64,000 nt of DNA from Skermania piniformis (GTDB taxonomy: Bacteria; Actinomycetota; Actinomycetes; Mycobacteriales; Mycobacteriaceae), in NCBI RefSeq assembly GCF_019285775.1, contig NZ_CP079105.1:3852603-3916602 (forward strand), given 5' to 3'. The translations under genes and the position numbers were made by a program. The stretch's first letter is position 1, and every line of letters starts with the position of its first letter. The notes below the pieces were generated by a model. It was not told the origin of the DNA and did not search any database. It saw only the letters and a program-made list of their open reading frames with translations. Below are positions 35,040-44,052 of the stretch, one piece after another.

Positions 35040-36279
35040 ATCTTCTTCCGCATCCGAGACCCGGGCGCTGGCCCGACTCGCCGCCGTCGAACTGGCCGGT
35101 GCGGCGACCGGGGTCGGCGCGGTGCACCGCGCCATCTCCGACCGCGTGTTCGCCGGTGTCCGCCGCGGTGTCGGCCCGCCGGCCACCGCCGTGCAAACCG
35201 TGCACGACCTGATCGCCGGCGGCGTCTATCAAGCGATCAGCCAGACCTTGCAGGCCGGCGCCGAGCTCGCCGACGTCGCCCCCGGCTTGGATGCGCTCCC
35301 GGCACCGTCCGGCACCGACACCGGCGCCGGCCTGCTCGGGATACTGCACGGACTCCGCGGGGACGCGCTGACCATCGACGCGCCGGCACTCACGCCGCCG
35401 ATGACCGTGCGCTGCGACAACGTCGTGGTGCCGCTCGATCGGCCGGGGCTGCGCGCCGCGTTCCCGACGGCCGGGCCACGGATCGCGGTGTTCCTGCACG
35501 GCTTGATGGAAACCGAACATGCCTGGCGACACGGCGAGGGGCCGAGCTACGCCGAGCGACTGGCCGCCGACCTGGGGTACAGCCCGGTGCTGCTCCGCTA
35601 CAACACCGGCCGGCACATCAGCGACAACGGCGCGGAGCTCGACCGGCTGCTGACCGAACTGGTGTCCCACTGGCCGGTGCCGGTCACCGAGATCGCGCTG
35701 ATCGGGCACTCGATGGGCGGTCTGGTCGGCCGCAGCGCCTGCCATTCCGCGGTCGGTGCCGACTGGGTCGATCTGGTCCGATCCACCGTGAGCCTGGGCA
35801 GCCCCCACTTCGGCGCTCCGCTGGCGCAGTTGGTGCACGTCGGCAGCGCCGCGTTGGCCTGGCTTCCGGAGACCCGACCGTTCGCCAACCTGCTGCGGCG
35901 GCGCAGCGCCGGGATCCGCGATCTGCGTGGCGGCTCGCTGGTCGAACAGGATTGGCGGGACCGCGACGCCGACGCGCTGGCTGCCGTCGCAGCGGCCGAG
36001 GTACCGCTGCTCCCGTCCGCGCGGCACTACTTCATCTCGGCCAGCCTGACCCGCAATCCGCGGCATCCGGTCGGCCGGATCGTCGGCGACGGCCTGGTGC
36101 TGGTGCCCAGCGCTCGCGGGCACAACCGCCGCCGGCAAGTCGGGTTCACCCCGGACAGCGGCATACATCTCGGCTCGACCAGCCACTTCGGGCTGCTCAA
36201 CTGCGACGCCGGGTACACCGCACTCCGCGATTGGCTGGCCCCGACCGAGCACCCGGCCGACGTCGTCCGGAAAATCTAA
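35032..36279 (+). CDS. alpha/beta-hydrolase, lipase/PGAP1-like
   Basis: A 415-residue serine hydrolase. The oxyanion strand is IAVFLHGLMETEHAWR and the nucleophile elbow IGHSMGGLVGRSA (Ser about 237). A likely catalytic His lies in STSHFGLLNC near the end. The N-terminal 125 residues are helical with no signal peptide. The shape resembles actinobacterial triacylglycerol lipase-like or PGAP1-like hydrolases. The GTG at 35032 overlaps the preceding gene by 8 bases, so it may belong to the same operon; an ester or thioester product of the A-T-acyltransferase could be its substrate (inference). Confidence 0.8.
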   Translation: MPESSSASETRALARLAAVELAGAATGVGAVHRAISDRVFAGVRRGVGPPATAVQTVHDLIAGGVYQAISQTLQAGAELADVAPGLDALPAPSGTDTGAGLLGILHGLRGDALTIDAPALTPPMTVRCDNVVVPLDRPGLRAAFPTAGPRIAVFLHGLMETEHAWRHGEGPSYAERLAADLGYSPVLLRYNTGRHISDNGAELDRLLTELVSHWPVPVTEIALIGHSMGGLVGRSACHSAVGADWVDLVRSTVSLGSPHFGAPLAQLVHVGSAALAWLPETRPFANLLRRRSAGIRDLRGGSLVEQDWRDRDADALAAVAAAEVPLLPSARHYFISASLTRNPRHPVGRIVGDGLVLVPSARGHNRRRQVGFTPDSGIHLGSTSHFGLLNCDAGYTALRDWLAPTEHPADVVRKI

Positions 36280-36521
36280 AATTTTCTACGTGAAAAGGTA
36301 GAGAGATCGATACAACCGCATCGAGCCGCGGGACACCTGCCGTGATTCGCATCCGACAGTCGCGGACCCGTTCGTGAACCGGTTCACCGTCGGCGACCGG
36401 ACGACGACGCTGCCGGAATCGGACCTGATCGGCCCGTGACGCGAACTCTTCCGGCGAGTTCGGGATCTGTCCCGTACTGTGGAGTAGGTCACATTTGGGC
36501 GTGTCGCTGGGAGGTTTCGCC

Positions 36522-36809
36522 ATGGCGGATTCCGGAATCACCGATCTGCGCGAGACGATCGGTCACCTGGAACGGTGCATCGCCGCGCTACGTACGCAGT
36601 ACGGCGACACCATCACGGTGCGACGGCTGGCGCTCGACGTCGAGCGACTCGACCTCGACACCACCGAGCTGGAGAAGGCGCCCCGGCCGACGCCGCACCG
36701 GCGGGGCAACGACGTGATCTACGTCCCGGACAGCAAGTTCGACGAGGACGCCTGGCTCGGCGCCCAGGACGAAGGTCTCGGCTTCCACTCTCGGGAACGG
36801 ACCCGCTGA
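36522..36809 (+). CDS. conserved hypothetical small acidic protein
   Basis: A 95-residue soluble protein. An N-terminal coiled helix (DLRETIGHLERCIAALRTQYGDTITVRRLALDVERLDLD) is followed by a Pro-rich hinge and the phrase VIYVPDSKFDEDAW. GGGAGG 9 bases before the ATG at 36522 marks the start; the extension to 36495 is out of context. I do not recognise the family. It is convergent with the thiolase-like gene. Confidence 0.7.
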   Translation: MADSGITDLRETIGHLERCIAALRTQYGDTITVRRLALDVERLDLDTTELEKAPRPTPHRRGNDVIYVPDSKFDEDAWLGAQDEGLGFHSRERTR

Positions 36810-36839
36810 CCTCGGGACGGACTCGCTGAGCGGACTCGC

Positions 36840-38075
36840 CTACCGGCGATGCCGCCCGGTGAGTCCGTAGCGGCTGCCGGAGGTGGTCCGGAACCGGGCT
36901 GGCCCCAGTCGCCTGCTCGGAGCCGGGGAGTTCGGTATCACCGGCCGCGGCATCGGCGCCGTTTCGACCAGCCGTGGGTCCGGCCGGAACGATCCCGCGG
37001 ACTCGAACAAGGCCGCGATCCCATGGTCGGGCCCCATCGAGATCGCCTCCAGGCCCAGACTGCCGCCACTGCGGTACAGCTGGTGCACCATCGTGGTCAT
37101 GATGCGCAGCCCGGCCGCACCTCCCGGGTCGCCCAGCGAGATCGCCGACCCGTTGACGTTGAGCCGACCGGCATTGTCCCAATCCCACTCGGCGAGCAAC
37201 GCCAAGACCTCGACCGCGAACCCCTCGTTGATCTCGACCAGATCGAGGTCGTCGAGGGTGATGCCGATCTTGTTCAGCAACTTGGCCACTGCCGGCGCCG
37301 CGCCGGACCCGGCATCCGGGCCGTCCCGGCCGGCCGCGGCCCACCCGGCAAAGTACGCCATCGGGATCAGCCCGAGCTCGTCCAGCATCTCCTCGGCGAC
37401 GACCAGACACGCCGACGCACCGACGTTACGGTTGCTCATATTGCCCGTGGTCACCACCCCGTTCGCGACGAACGGGCGCAATTCGGCAAGTCGCTCCGCC
37501 GAGGCGTCCAGGCGTACCCCTTCGTCCCGGGCGATCAGATAGGAATCGCGCTGATACGGCAGGTCGATCGGGACCACTTCGTCGCCGAAGCTCCCCCGCT
37601 GCCAGGCGTCGGCCGCCTTGCGATGGCTTTGCGCCGCAAACGCGTCCGCCGCCGTCCGGCGAATCGCATAGCGCTGCGCCAGCTCCTCCGCGTCGCGCAC
37701 CGCCCCTTCGTCGATCGGGTCGGGCCCCGCTGCACCGCCCTCCACCCCACCGGCCAGCACCACGTCGGCGGCCCCGGTCTGGACCGTCATCGCCGCCGTG
37801 ATCAGCGCCTGCAAACCACTCGCCCGCCGCCGTCCGGAATCGAGCCCGGCCACGGTAGCGGGTACCCCGTCGATCACCCCCGCGGCCAGTGGCTGGCTCG
37901 GCTGCGCCAACGCCATGTCTTCGATCAATCCCGCGTCGATCCCCGACCGATCGACGACGGCATCGAGTACGGCGCTGAGCAGGCGCTCCGGGGTGGCCTG
38001 GCCGAGCAGGCCGCCTTCAGCGCCACCCGGCGTACGGCACGGAGCGACGATGGCCGCTCGTCTCATCGTTCGCAT
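36840..38075 (-). CDS. thiolase-fold protein lacking the catalytic residues
   Basis: A 411-residue protein with the overall thiolase fold, from RAAIVAPCRTPGG to GIAALFE. The residues needed for catalysis are changed. The acyl-accepting Cys region reads GRRRASGLQA, with Arg at the Cys position (about R84). The His of GHPLGA is Asp in GDPGGA. The second Cys of CIGGG is Ser in ISMGPDHG. The NEG loop EINEGFAVEV is kept. It cannot be a normal thiolase and may be a scaffold, a sterol-carrier-type partner or a pseudoenzyme. AGGAGG precedes ATG 38075 closely; ATG 38066 is an alternative. Confidence 0.8.
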   Translation of the reverse strand: MRTMRRAAIVAPCRTPGGAEGGLLGQATPERLLSAVLDAVVDRSGIDAGLIEDMALAQPSQPLAAGVIDGVPATVAGLDSGRRRASGLQALITAAMTVQTGAADVVLAGGVEGGAAGPDPIDEGAVRDAEELAQRYAIRRTAADAFAAQSHRKAADAWQRGSFGDEVVPIDLPYQRDSYLIARDEGVRLDASAERLAELRPFVANGVVTTGNMSNRNVGASACLVVAEEMLDELGLIPMAYFAGWAAAGRDGPDAGSGAAPAVAKLLNKIGITLDDLDLVEINEGFAVEVLALLAEWDWDNAGRLNVNGSAISLGDPGGAAGLRIMTTMVHQLYRSGGSLGLEAISMGPDHGIAALFESAGSFRPDPRLVETAPMPRPVIPNSPAPSRRLGPARFRTTSGSRYGLTGRHRR

Positions 38076-38510
38076 GGTCCTCCTCGGGTCGAGCAGAACC
38101 CGAACGAGGCGAAGGTGGAACGCTGGCGCAGCCGAATCGACCGCGCCCGATCCGACGCCCGCCCGGTACCGAAAACGGCCGGATTCCGCCCCGTCCAACG
38201 CAACCGCGACGACACGACGCACCTCCTCTTAGCCACTCGAACCGACTCCTGCACAGCAGCCGCATCGATTCGGCAGCCAACAGAACGGAGCCCTGCCAGT
38301 GCCGACAAAAACCGGATGTTCACCCGGTTATCGGTCTGTTAATCGTACATCAATGCACTCAACCCGCAAGAACTACGTCATGAACCTTGTCGACGCCGCA
38401 CAACACCAGCCGTCCAACGGTCGGCGCTCGGCCGGATCGCATACCCCGGCGAACGATCGCGCGCCGGGGCGTAGGGTGCGGTACGCCACATATCGATGCC
38501 GGAGGAGATC
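38076..38510. other. 435-base spacer between divergent thiolase-like and succinate dehydrogenase genes
   Basis: No gene before the leader frame at 38511. A 6-bp inverted repeat, AACCGG (38310-38315) and CCGGTT (38324-38329), could be an operator. The stretch around 38330-38390 is AT-richer and may hold the dehydrogenase promoter. Confidence 0.4.
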
Positions 38511-38588
38511 ATGGTCACACCCGATAGGTCCGGCCGAAGCAGTCGCGTACTGGTCGACCGGCGCCGCACGACGGTCACCGCAGCATGA
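38511..38588 (+). CDS. 25-codon leader frame coupled to the succinate dehydrogenase operon
   Basis: An ATG 4 bases after GGAGGAGATC opens a 25-codon frame rich in Arg and Ser/Thr (MVTPDRSGRSS at its start). Its TGA overlaps the membrane-anchor ATG as ATGA (38585-38588). The anchor gene has no ribosome site of its own, so ribosomes probably reach it through this leader. No likeness to a known peptide. Confidence 0.5.
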   Translation: MVTPDRSGRSSRVLVDRRRTTVTAA

Positions 38589-39412
38589 CGGCCACATCGA
38601 ACCGCGAAGGCGCGACCGGAATCTTCGGGCCGACCCGAGCGCGGATCGCCGAGCGCACGCTGCGAACCGACAATTGGTGGCTGTCGCCGCTGACCACCGG
38701 ACTGATCCTGCTGTTCTTCATCGCCTACGCGACGGTTCGGATCTTCATGAACAGGTGGTACTGGGCGCCCGAGTACCACTATCTGACGCCGATCTACTCA
38801 CCGTGCGTAAGCGCGTCGTGCGAGCCCGGATCCAGCCACTTCGGCACGTTCCTGCCCGAGATGCCGGTGTTCATCCCGATCTCGCTGATCACCTTCGTGG
38901 TCCTGGCCGGTTTCCGCGGCACCTGCTACTACTACCGCAAGGCGGGCTGGCGCTCGCTCTACCTCGCCCCGGCGGCCTGTGCGGTACCCGAGCCGCACAA
39001 GAAGTACACCGGCGAGAGCAAGTTGCCGCTGACCGGCCTGAACCTGCATCGCTACTTCTTCTACGGCGCCGTGTTGTTCGGCCTGATCAACATCTACGAC
39101 GCGGTCCGGTCGTTCCACGGCGTCGACGGACAAGCCTTCGGTTTCGGTCTGGGCACCGTGATCATCTGGATCAACGTCGTCTGCCTGTGGCTCTACACCC
39201 TGTCGTGCCACGCGTGCCGACACGTCGTCGGTGGCCGGCTCAAGCATTTCTCCAAGCACCCGCTGCGGTACCGGTACTGGACGTTCGTCTCCAAGCTGAA
39301 CACCCGGCACGGCCAGTTCGCGATGATCTCGCTGTTCACGGTGATCGCTACCGACGCCTACATCATGGCGCTGTCCGCCGGCTGGTTCGGCGACCTGCGC
39401 TTCGTCAACTGA
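38585..39412 (+). CDS. succinate dehydrogenase membrane anchor (Rv0249c-like)
   Basis: A 275-residue membrane subunit with five or six helices, similar in type to Rv0249c of the mycobacterial Sdh1 complex. Histidines that may bind haem or quinone appear in LNLHRYFFYGAV, LYTLSCHACRHVVGG and KLNTRHGQFAM. It anchors the catalytic subunits that follow and passes electrons from succinate to menaquinone. Order anchor, flavoprotein, iron-sulfur protein is the same as in Rv0249c-Rv0247c. Confidence 0.88.
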   Translation: MTATSNREGATGIFGPTRARIAERTLRTDNWWLSPLTTGLILLFFIAYATVRIFMNRWYWAPEYHYLTPIYSPCVSASCEPGSSHFGTFLPEMPVFIPISLITFVVLAGFRGTCYYYRKAGWRSLYLAPAACAVPEPHKKYTGESKLPLTGLNLHRYFFYGAVLFGLINIYDAVRSFHGVDGQAFGFGLGTVIIWINVVCLWLYTLSCHACRHVVGGRLKHFSKHPLRYRYWTFVSKLNTRHGQFAMISLFTVIATDAYIMALSAGWFGDLRFVN

Positions 39413-39491
39413 TCGGTCGTTGCACCTAGCCCGGAAATCGCCCCATCCTGCAGAACACACCCGCCCAGAAACCCCGAGGACCAGCGGCAAC

Positions 39492-41456
39492 ATGACCGAA
39501 GTGGATCGACATTCCTACGGCGCGCAACCTTACGACGTCCATCCCTACGACGTCGTCGTCATCGGCGCCGGCGGTGCCGGCCTGCGCGCCGTGATCGAGG
39601 CCCGGGAGCGTGGACTGTCCGTGGCAGTGGTGTGCAAGTCGCTGTTCGGCAAGGCCCATACGGTGATGGCCGAAGGCGGCTGCGCGGCGTCGATGGGCAA
39701 CGCCAACTCGAACGACAACTGGCAGACGCACTTCAAAGACACGATGCGGGGCGGCAAGTTCCTGAACAACTGGCGGATGGCCGAGCTGCATGCGCGGGAG
39801 GCCCCGGACCGGGTGTGGGAACTGGAAACCTACGGGGCGCTGTTCGACCGGACCGCGGACGGCCGGATCAGCCAGCGCAACTTCGGTGGACACACCTGGC
39901 CCCGGCTGGCCCATGTCGGTGACCGGACCGGCCTGGAATTGATCCGCACCATGCAGCAGAAGATCGTCTCGCTGCAGCAGGAGGACTACGCCGAGACCGG
40001 CGACTACGAGTCCCGGATCAAGATTTTCGCCGAGTGCACGATCACCGATCTCCTGCTCGACGAGCAGCGGGTCGCCGGCGCGTTCGGCTACTGGCGCGAG
40101 TCGGGCTCGTTCGTTCTGTTCGAGACCCCGGCGGTGGTGCTGGCGACCGGTGGGATCGGCAAGTCCTACAAGGTGACCTCGAACTCCTGGGAGTACACCG
40201 GCGACGGCCACGCCCTGGCGTTGCGGGCGGGCGCGACGCTGATCAACATGGAGTTCCTGCAGTTCCACCCGACCGGGATGGTGTGGCCGCCCAGCGTCAA
40301 GGGCATCCTGGTCACCGAGGGCGTCCGCGGTGACGGCGGAGTGTTGAAGAACTCCGAGGGCAAGCGGTTCATGTTCGACTACATCCCGCCGGTGTTCAAA
40401 GGTCAGTATGCGGAGACCGAAGCCGAAGCGGACAAGTGGCTGGCCGACAACGATTCGGCCCGCCGCACCCCCGACCTGCTCCCCCGGGACGAGGTGGCTC
40501 GGGCGATCAATTCCGAGGTCAAGGCCGGTCGCAACAGCCCGCACGGCGGGGTCTACCTCGACATCGCATCCCGACTGCCGGCCGAGGAGATCCGGCGGCG
40601 GCTGCCGTCGATGTATCACCAGTTCAAAGAGCTGGCCGACGTGGATATCACGGCCGAACCGATGGAGGTCGGCCCGACCTGCCACTACGTGATGGGTGGC
40701 ATCGAGGTCGACCCGGACACGGCCGCCGCCACGATCTCCGGCATCTTCGCCGCGGGCGAATGCTCCGGCGGCATGCACGGATCGAACCGGCTCGGCGGCA
40801 ATTCGCTGTCGGATCTGTTGGTGTTCGGTCGCCGTGCCGGGCTGGGCGCGGCCGGCTATGTGCAGGGCCTCACGCGTCGGCCGACCGTATCCACCACCGA
40901 TCTGACCGCAGCCATCGCGACCGCGCTGGCGCCGTTCGAGCGCGCGGTCGACGCGCCCGACAGCGAAAACCCGTACACCGTGCACGCGGAGCTGCAACAG
41001 ACCATGAACGACCTGGTCGGCATCATCCGTAAACCGGAGGAGATGCGCGAGGCGATCCGCCGGCTCGGCGAGCTGCGGGACCGCTACCGCCGGGTCGCGG
41101 TAGCCGGCGACCGACACTTCAACCCCGGCTGGCACCTGGCGCTCGACCTGCGCAACATGCTGCTGATCAGCGAGTGCGTCGCCGAGGCCGCGCTGCTGCG
41201 CACCGAGTCCCGCGGTGGGCATACCCGCGACGACTTTCCGGCGATGGATCCGAATTGGCGCAACACCCTGCTGGTCTGCTCGATCGACCAGGCCGGACGA
41301 GCCGCCGACCCGCTGGTGCCACGGGTCACGGTGACGCTCGAGGAGCAGAAACCGATGCAGCCGGAACTGCTGGCCCTGTTCGACTTGGAGGAACTGGGCA
41401 AGTACTACACCGACGAAGAACTGGCCGGACATCCCGGCTCGGAAGGGTCGCGTTGA
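39492..41456 (+). CDS. sdhA: succinate dehydrogenase flavoprotein subunit
   Basis: A 654-residue SdhA. The FAD loop is DVVVIGAGGAGLRAVIEA, the covalent-flavin region reads SQRNFGGHTWPRLAHVGDRTG (His of GGH), and HPTG, ECSGGMHGSNRLGGNSL and the C-terminal helical domain are intact. ATG 39492 has GAGGA about 11 bases upstream; an earlier in-frame start at 39420 adds unrelated residues. It lies 79 bases after the anchor gene and 15 before sdhB. Confidence 0.95.
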   Translation: MTEVDRHSYGAQPYDVHPYDVVVIGAGGAGLRAVIEARERGLSVAVVCKSLFGKAHTVMAEGGCAASMGNANSNDNWQTHFKDTMRGGKFLNNWRMAELHAREAPDRVWELETYGALFDRTADGRISQRNFGGHTWPRLAHVGDRTGLELIRTMQQKIVSLQQEDYAETGDYESRIKIFAECTITDLLLDEQRVAGAFGYWRESGSFVLFETPAVVLATGGIGKSYKVTSNSWEYTGDGHALALRAGATLINMEFLQFHPTGMVWPPSVKGILVTEGVRGDGGVLKNSEGKRFMFDYIPPVFKGQYAETEAEADKWLADNDSARRTPDLLPRDEVARAINSEVKAGRNSPHGGVYLDIASRLPAEEIRRRLPSMYHQFKELADVDITAEPMEVGPTCHYVMGGIEVDPDTAAATISGIFAAGECSGGMHGSNRLGGNSLSDLLVFGRRAGLGAAGYVQGLTRRPTVSTTDLTAAIATALAPFERAVDAPDSENPYTVHAELQQTMNDLVGIIRKPEEMREAIRRLGELRDRYRRVAVAGDRHFNPGWHLALDLRNMLLISECVAEAALLRTESRGGHTRDDFPAMDPNWRNTLLVCSIDQAGRAADPLVPRVTVTLEEQKPMQPELLALFDLEELGKYYTDEELAGHPGSEGSR

Positions 41457-41471
41457 AATGAGTGACGCCAA

Positions 41472-42218
41472 ATGACGTACCAGGGACAGTTCCGGGTCTG
41501 GCGCGGCGACCAGGACGGCGGCGAACTGCAGGACTATACGGTCGAGGTGAACGAGGGCGAGGTCGTCCTCGACATCATCCATCGGCTCCAGGCCACCCAA
41601 GCCCCCGATCTGGCGGTGCGGTGGAACTGCAAGGCCGGCAAGTGCGGGTCGTGTTCGGCCGAGGTGAACGGCCGGCCGCGGCTGCTCTGCATGACCCGCA
41701 TGTCGACCTTCACCGAGACCGACCTGATCACGGTGACCCCGCTGCGCGCCTTCCCGGTGGAGAAGGATCTGGTCACCGACGTGTCGTTCAACTACACCAA
41801 GGCGCGTGAGGTCCCCTCGTTCACCCCACCCGCCGATCTGCGGCCGGGTGAATATCGGATGCAGCAGATCGACGTGGAGCGCTCGCAGGAGTTCCGCAAG
41901 TGCATCGAGTGCTTCCTCTGCCAGAACACCTGCCACGTGGTGCGTGACCATGACGAGAACAAGCCGGCATTCGCCGGACCGCGATACCTGATGCGAATCG
42001 CCGAGCTGGACATGCACCCGCTCGACGTCGCCGATCGGCGGGATGCCGCGCAAGACGAGTTCGGCCTCGGATACTGCAACATCACCAAGTGCTGCACCGA
42101 GGTCTGCCCGGAACACATCAAGATCACCGACAACGCGCTGATCCCGATGAAGGAGCGTGTCGCCGACCGGAAGTACGACCCGCTGGTGTGGCTGGGCAAC
42201 AAGCTGTTCCGGCGCTGA
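41472..42218 (+). CDS. sdhB: succinate dehydrogenase iron-sulfur subunit
   Basis: A 248-residue SdhB. The [2Fe-2S] cysteines are in WNCKAGKCGSCSAEVNGRPRLLC. The [4Fe-4S] and [3Fe-4S] ligands lie in CIECFLCQNTC and CCTEVCPEHIKI. It carries electrons from SdhA FAD to the membrane quinone. It ends the operon. Confidence 0.95.
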   Translation: MTYQGQFRVWRGDQDGGELQDYTVEVNEGEVVLDIIHRLQATQAPDLAVRWNCKAGKCGSCSAEVNGRPRLLCMTRMSTFTETDLITVTPLRAFPVEKDLVTDVSFNYTKAREVPSFTPPADLRPGEYRMQQIDVERSQEFRKCIECFLCQNTCHVVRDHDENKPAFAGPRYLMRIAELDMHPLDVADRRDAAQDEFGLGYCNITKCCTEVCPEHIKITDNALIPMKERVADRKYDPLVWLGNKLFRR

Positions 42219-42287
42219 CCGAGCCACCGGCGCGCGACCGGTGATATCCGGCTGGCATTACGCCACCAAACCTGGAACGCTCAACCG

Positions 42288-43835
42288 GTGACTACTCCTC
42301 CGGATAATCTGACGTCGGCCGAGGAGCCGGCCGCGCCCGACCGCCTCGACGCCGCCGTCTACCGCACGGCCGGCGTCGTTGTGCTCGGCGCGATCATGGC
42401 GATTCTCGACGTCACCGTGGTCGGCGTCGCCATCCCGACCTTCCAGTCCACCTTCGAGACCAGCTACGCCATCGCCGCCTGGACGATGACCGGCTACACC
42501 TTGGCTCTGGCAACGGTGATTCCGTTGACCGGCTGGGCGGCCGACCGGTTCGGCACCAAGCGGCTGTACATGCTGGCGATCACCCTGTTCGTGCTCGGCT
42601 CGGTGCTGTGCAGCTTCGCCTGGGATATCACCTCGCTGATCACGTTCCGGGTGCTGCAAGGGCTCGGCGGCGGCATGCTGATGCCCCTCGGCATGACGAT
42701 CATGACCCGTGCGGCCGGCCCGAGCCGAATCGGCCGGGTGATGGCCGTGCTCGGCATCCCGATGCTGCTCGGCCCGATCTGTGGACCGATCCTCGGCGGC
42801 TGGCTGATCGAGTCGGCGAGCTGGCACTGGATCTTCCTGATCAACGTCCCGATCGGGATCCTCGCGCTGATCGCCGCCTTCATCATTTTTCCGCGCGACC
42901 GGCCCAGCCCGTCCGAGTCGTTCGATTTCGTCGGCATGCTGTTGCTTTCCCCCGGGTTGGCACTGTTCCTGTTCGGGGTGTCATCGATTCCCGAGATGGG
43001 CACCGTCGCGTCCGCGCGGGTGTTGATCCCGGCGGTGATCGGGTTGGTCCTGGTCCTGGCGTTCGTCCGGCACGCGCTGCGCACCGAACAGCCACTGATC
43101 GATCTGCGACTGCTGGGCCGCAACCGGAATCTGGCGGTCGCGGTGGCCACGATGCTGCTGTTCGCGATGGCGTTCTTCGGTGCCGGTCTGCTGCTTCCCA
43201 GTTACTTCCTGCAGGTGCGTGGCGAAACCACCCTGCAGGCGGGCTTCCTGCTGGTGCCGCAAGGTCTCGGCGCGATGATCTCCATGCCGATCGCCGGCCG
43301 ACTGGTCGACCGGATCGGCCCCGGCAAGATCGTGCTCACCGGGGTCGCCCTGATCAGCCTCACCATGGCGGTGTTCACCCAGGTGCACGCCGATACGCCG
43401 TACCCGCTGCTGCTCGGTGCACTGTTCGTGATGGGACTCGGCATGGGTGCCACGATGATGCCGGTGATGACGGCGGCGATGGCCACGCTCACCGACCACG
43501 AGGTCGCGCGCGGATCCACGTTGATGAATATCGTGAACCAGACCGCCGGCTCGATCGGTACCGCAATCATGTCGGTGGTGCTGACCAACCTGCTCGACAA
43601 TCAGCAGTACGCCCAGGCGGCGATCGCGTCCCGGTTCGACCCGAGGATCGCCGCGCAGCTACCACCGGAAGCGCTGAACGACGGGTTTGAGCAAGCGGCG
43701 CGAGCGTTCGGCCACACGTTCACGGTGGCGCTGGTGCTGATCGTCGCGACGCTGATCCCGGCGTCCTTCTTGCCCCGACGCAAGGTGACGCCGCCGATTC
43801 CGGCCGAGGGCGCAGCGCCGGTCGTCGTGCACTGA
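42288..43835 (+). CDS. MFS exporter, DHA2 (EmrB/QacA) family
   Basis: A 515-residue, 14-helix drug:H+ antiporter-type exporter. Motifs include LDVTVVGVAIPTFQ in helix 1, GWAADRFGTKRLY (motif A), LQGLGGGMLMPLGM and PMLLGPICGPILGGWL (motif C of DHA2). Substrate unknown. GTG 42288 has no strong ribosome site. The family is common in actinomycetes and often lies next to a regulator, but no regulator adjoins it here. Confidence 0.9.
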   Translation: MTTPPDNLTSAEEPAAPDRLDAAVYRTAGVVVLGAIMAILDVTVVGVAIPTFQSTFETSYAIAAWTMTGYTLALATVIPLTGWAADRFGTKRLYMLAITLFVLGSVLCSFAWDITSLITFRVLQGLGGGMLMPLGMTIMTRAAGPSRIGRVMAVLGIPMLLGPICGPILGGWLIESASWHWIFLINVPIGILALIAAFIIFPRDRPSPSESFDFVGMLLLSPGLALFLFGVSSIPEMGTVASARVLIPAVIGLVLVLAFVRHALRTEQPLIDLRLLGRNRNLAVAVATMLLFAMAFFGAGLLLPSYFLQVRGETTLQAGFLLVPQGLGAMISMPIAGRLVDRIGPGKIVLTGVALISLTMAVFTQVHADTPYPLLLGALFVMGLGMGATMMPVMTAAMATLTDHEVARGSTLMNIVNQTAGSIGTAIMSVVLTNLLDNQQYAQAAIASRFDPRIAAQLPPEALNDGFEQAARAFGHTFTVALVLIVATLIPASFLPRRKVTPPIPAEGAAPVVVH

Positions 43836-43928
43836 ACGACACGTGCACTGAGCGACGCAATGCCCACCGGCACGGGCCGCTGGGCATTGTGGTGTGGCTC
43901 GGCTACCAGCGATAGCCGAGCCACACCA
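43825..43928. terminator. duplicated 16-mer and two hairpins after the MFS gene
   Basis: Two 16-bp tandem units (43825-43840 and 43841-43856) cover the MFS stop codon. Then comes a hairpin AATGCCCA/TGGGCATT (43859-43866 with 43881-43888) and directly after it a perfect 16-bp stem (43890-43905 with 43913-43928, beginning TGGTGTGG). No T tract follows, so termination may be of the stem-only kind. Confidence 0.65.
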
Positions 43929-44052
43929 GCAAGTACTCCAGCCAGGGTGGCAGTCCGGGATCGCGGATCATGATCTCGACGATACCGATCCCGGCCCGGT
44001 CTCGGGATCGCGCGATACTTGGTGATCTCTCGACGGAGCGGAGGACCAGCAG

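Noticed and set aside
36789-36840. Imperfect CGGACTCGC repeats after the 95-residue protein gene
   Set aside because: Units vary in length (about 20 and 13 bases) and are too degenerate to call a defined repeat.
39426-42227. Minus-strand open frame of 933 codons
   Set aside because: Antisense to sdhA and sdhB, without recognisable domains; compositional shadow.
42225-42243. CACCGG/CCGGTG hairpin after sdhB as terminator
   Set aside because: Only 6 bp with no T tract; too weak against the GC background.
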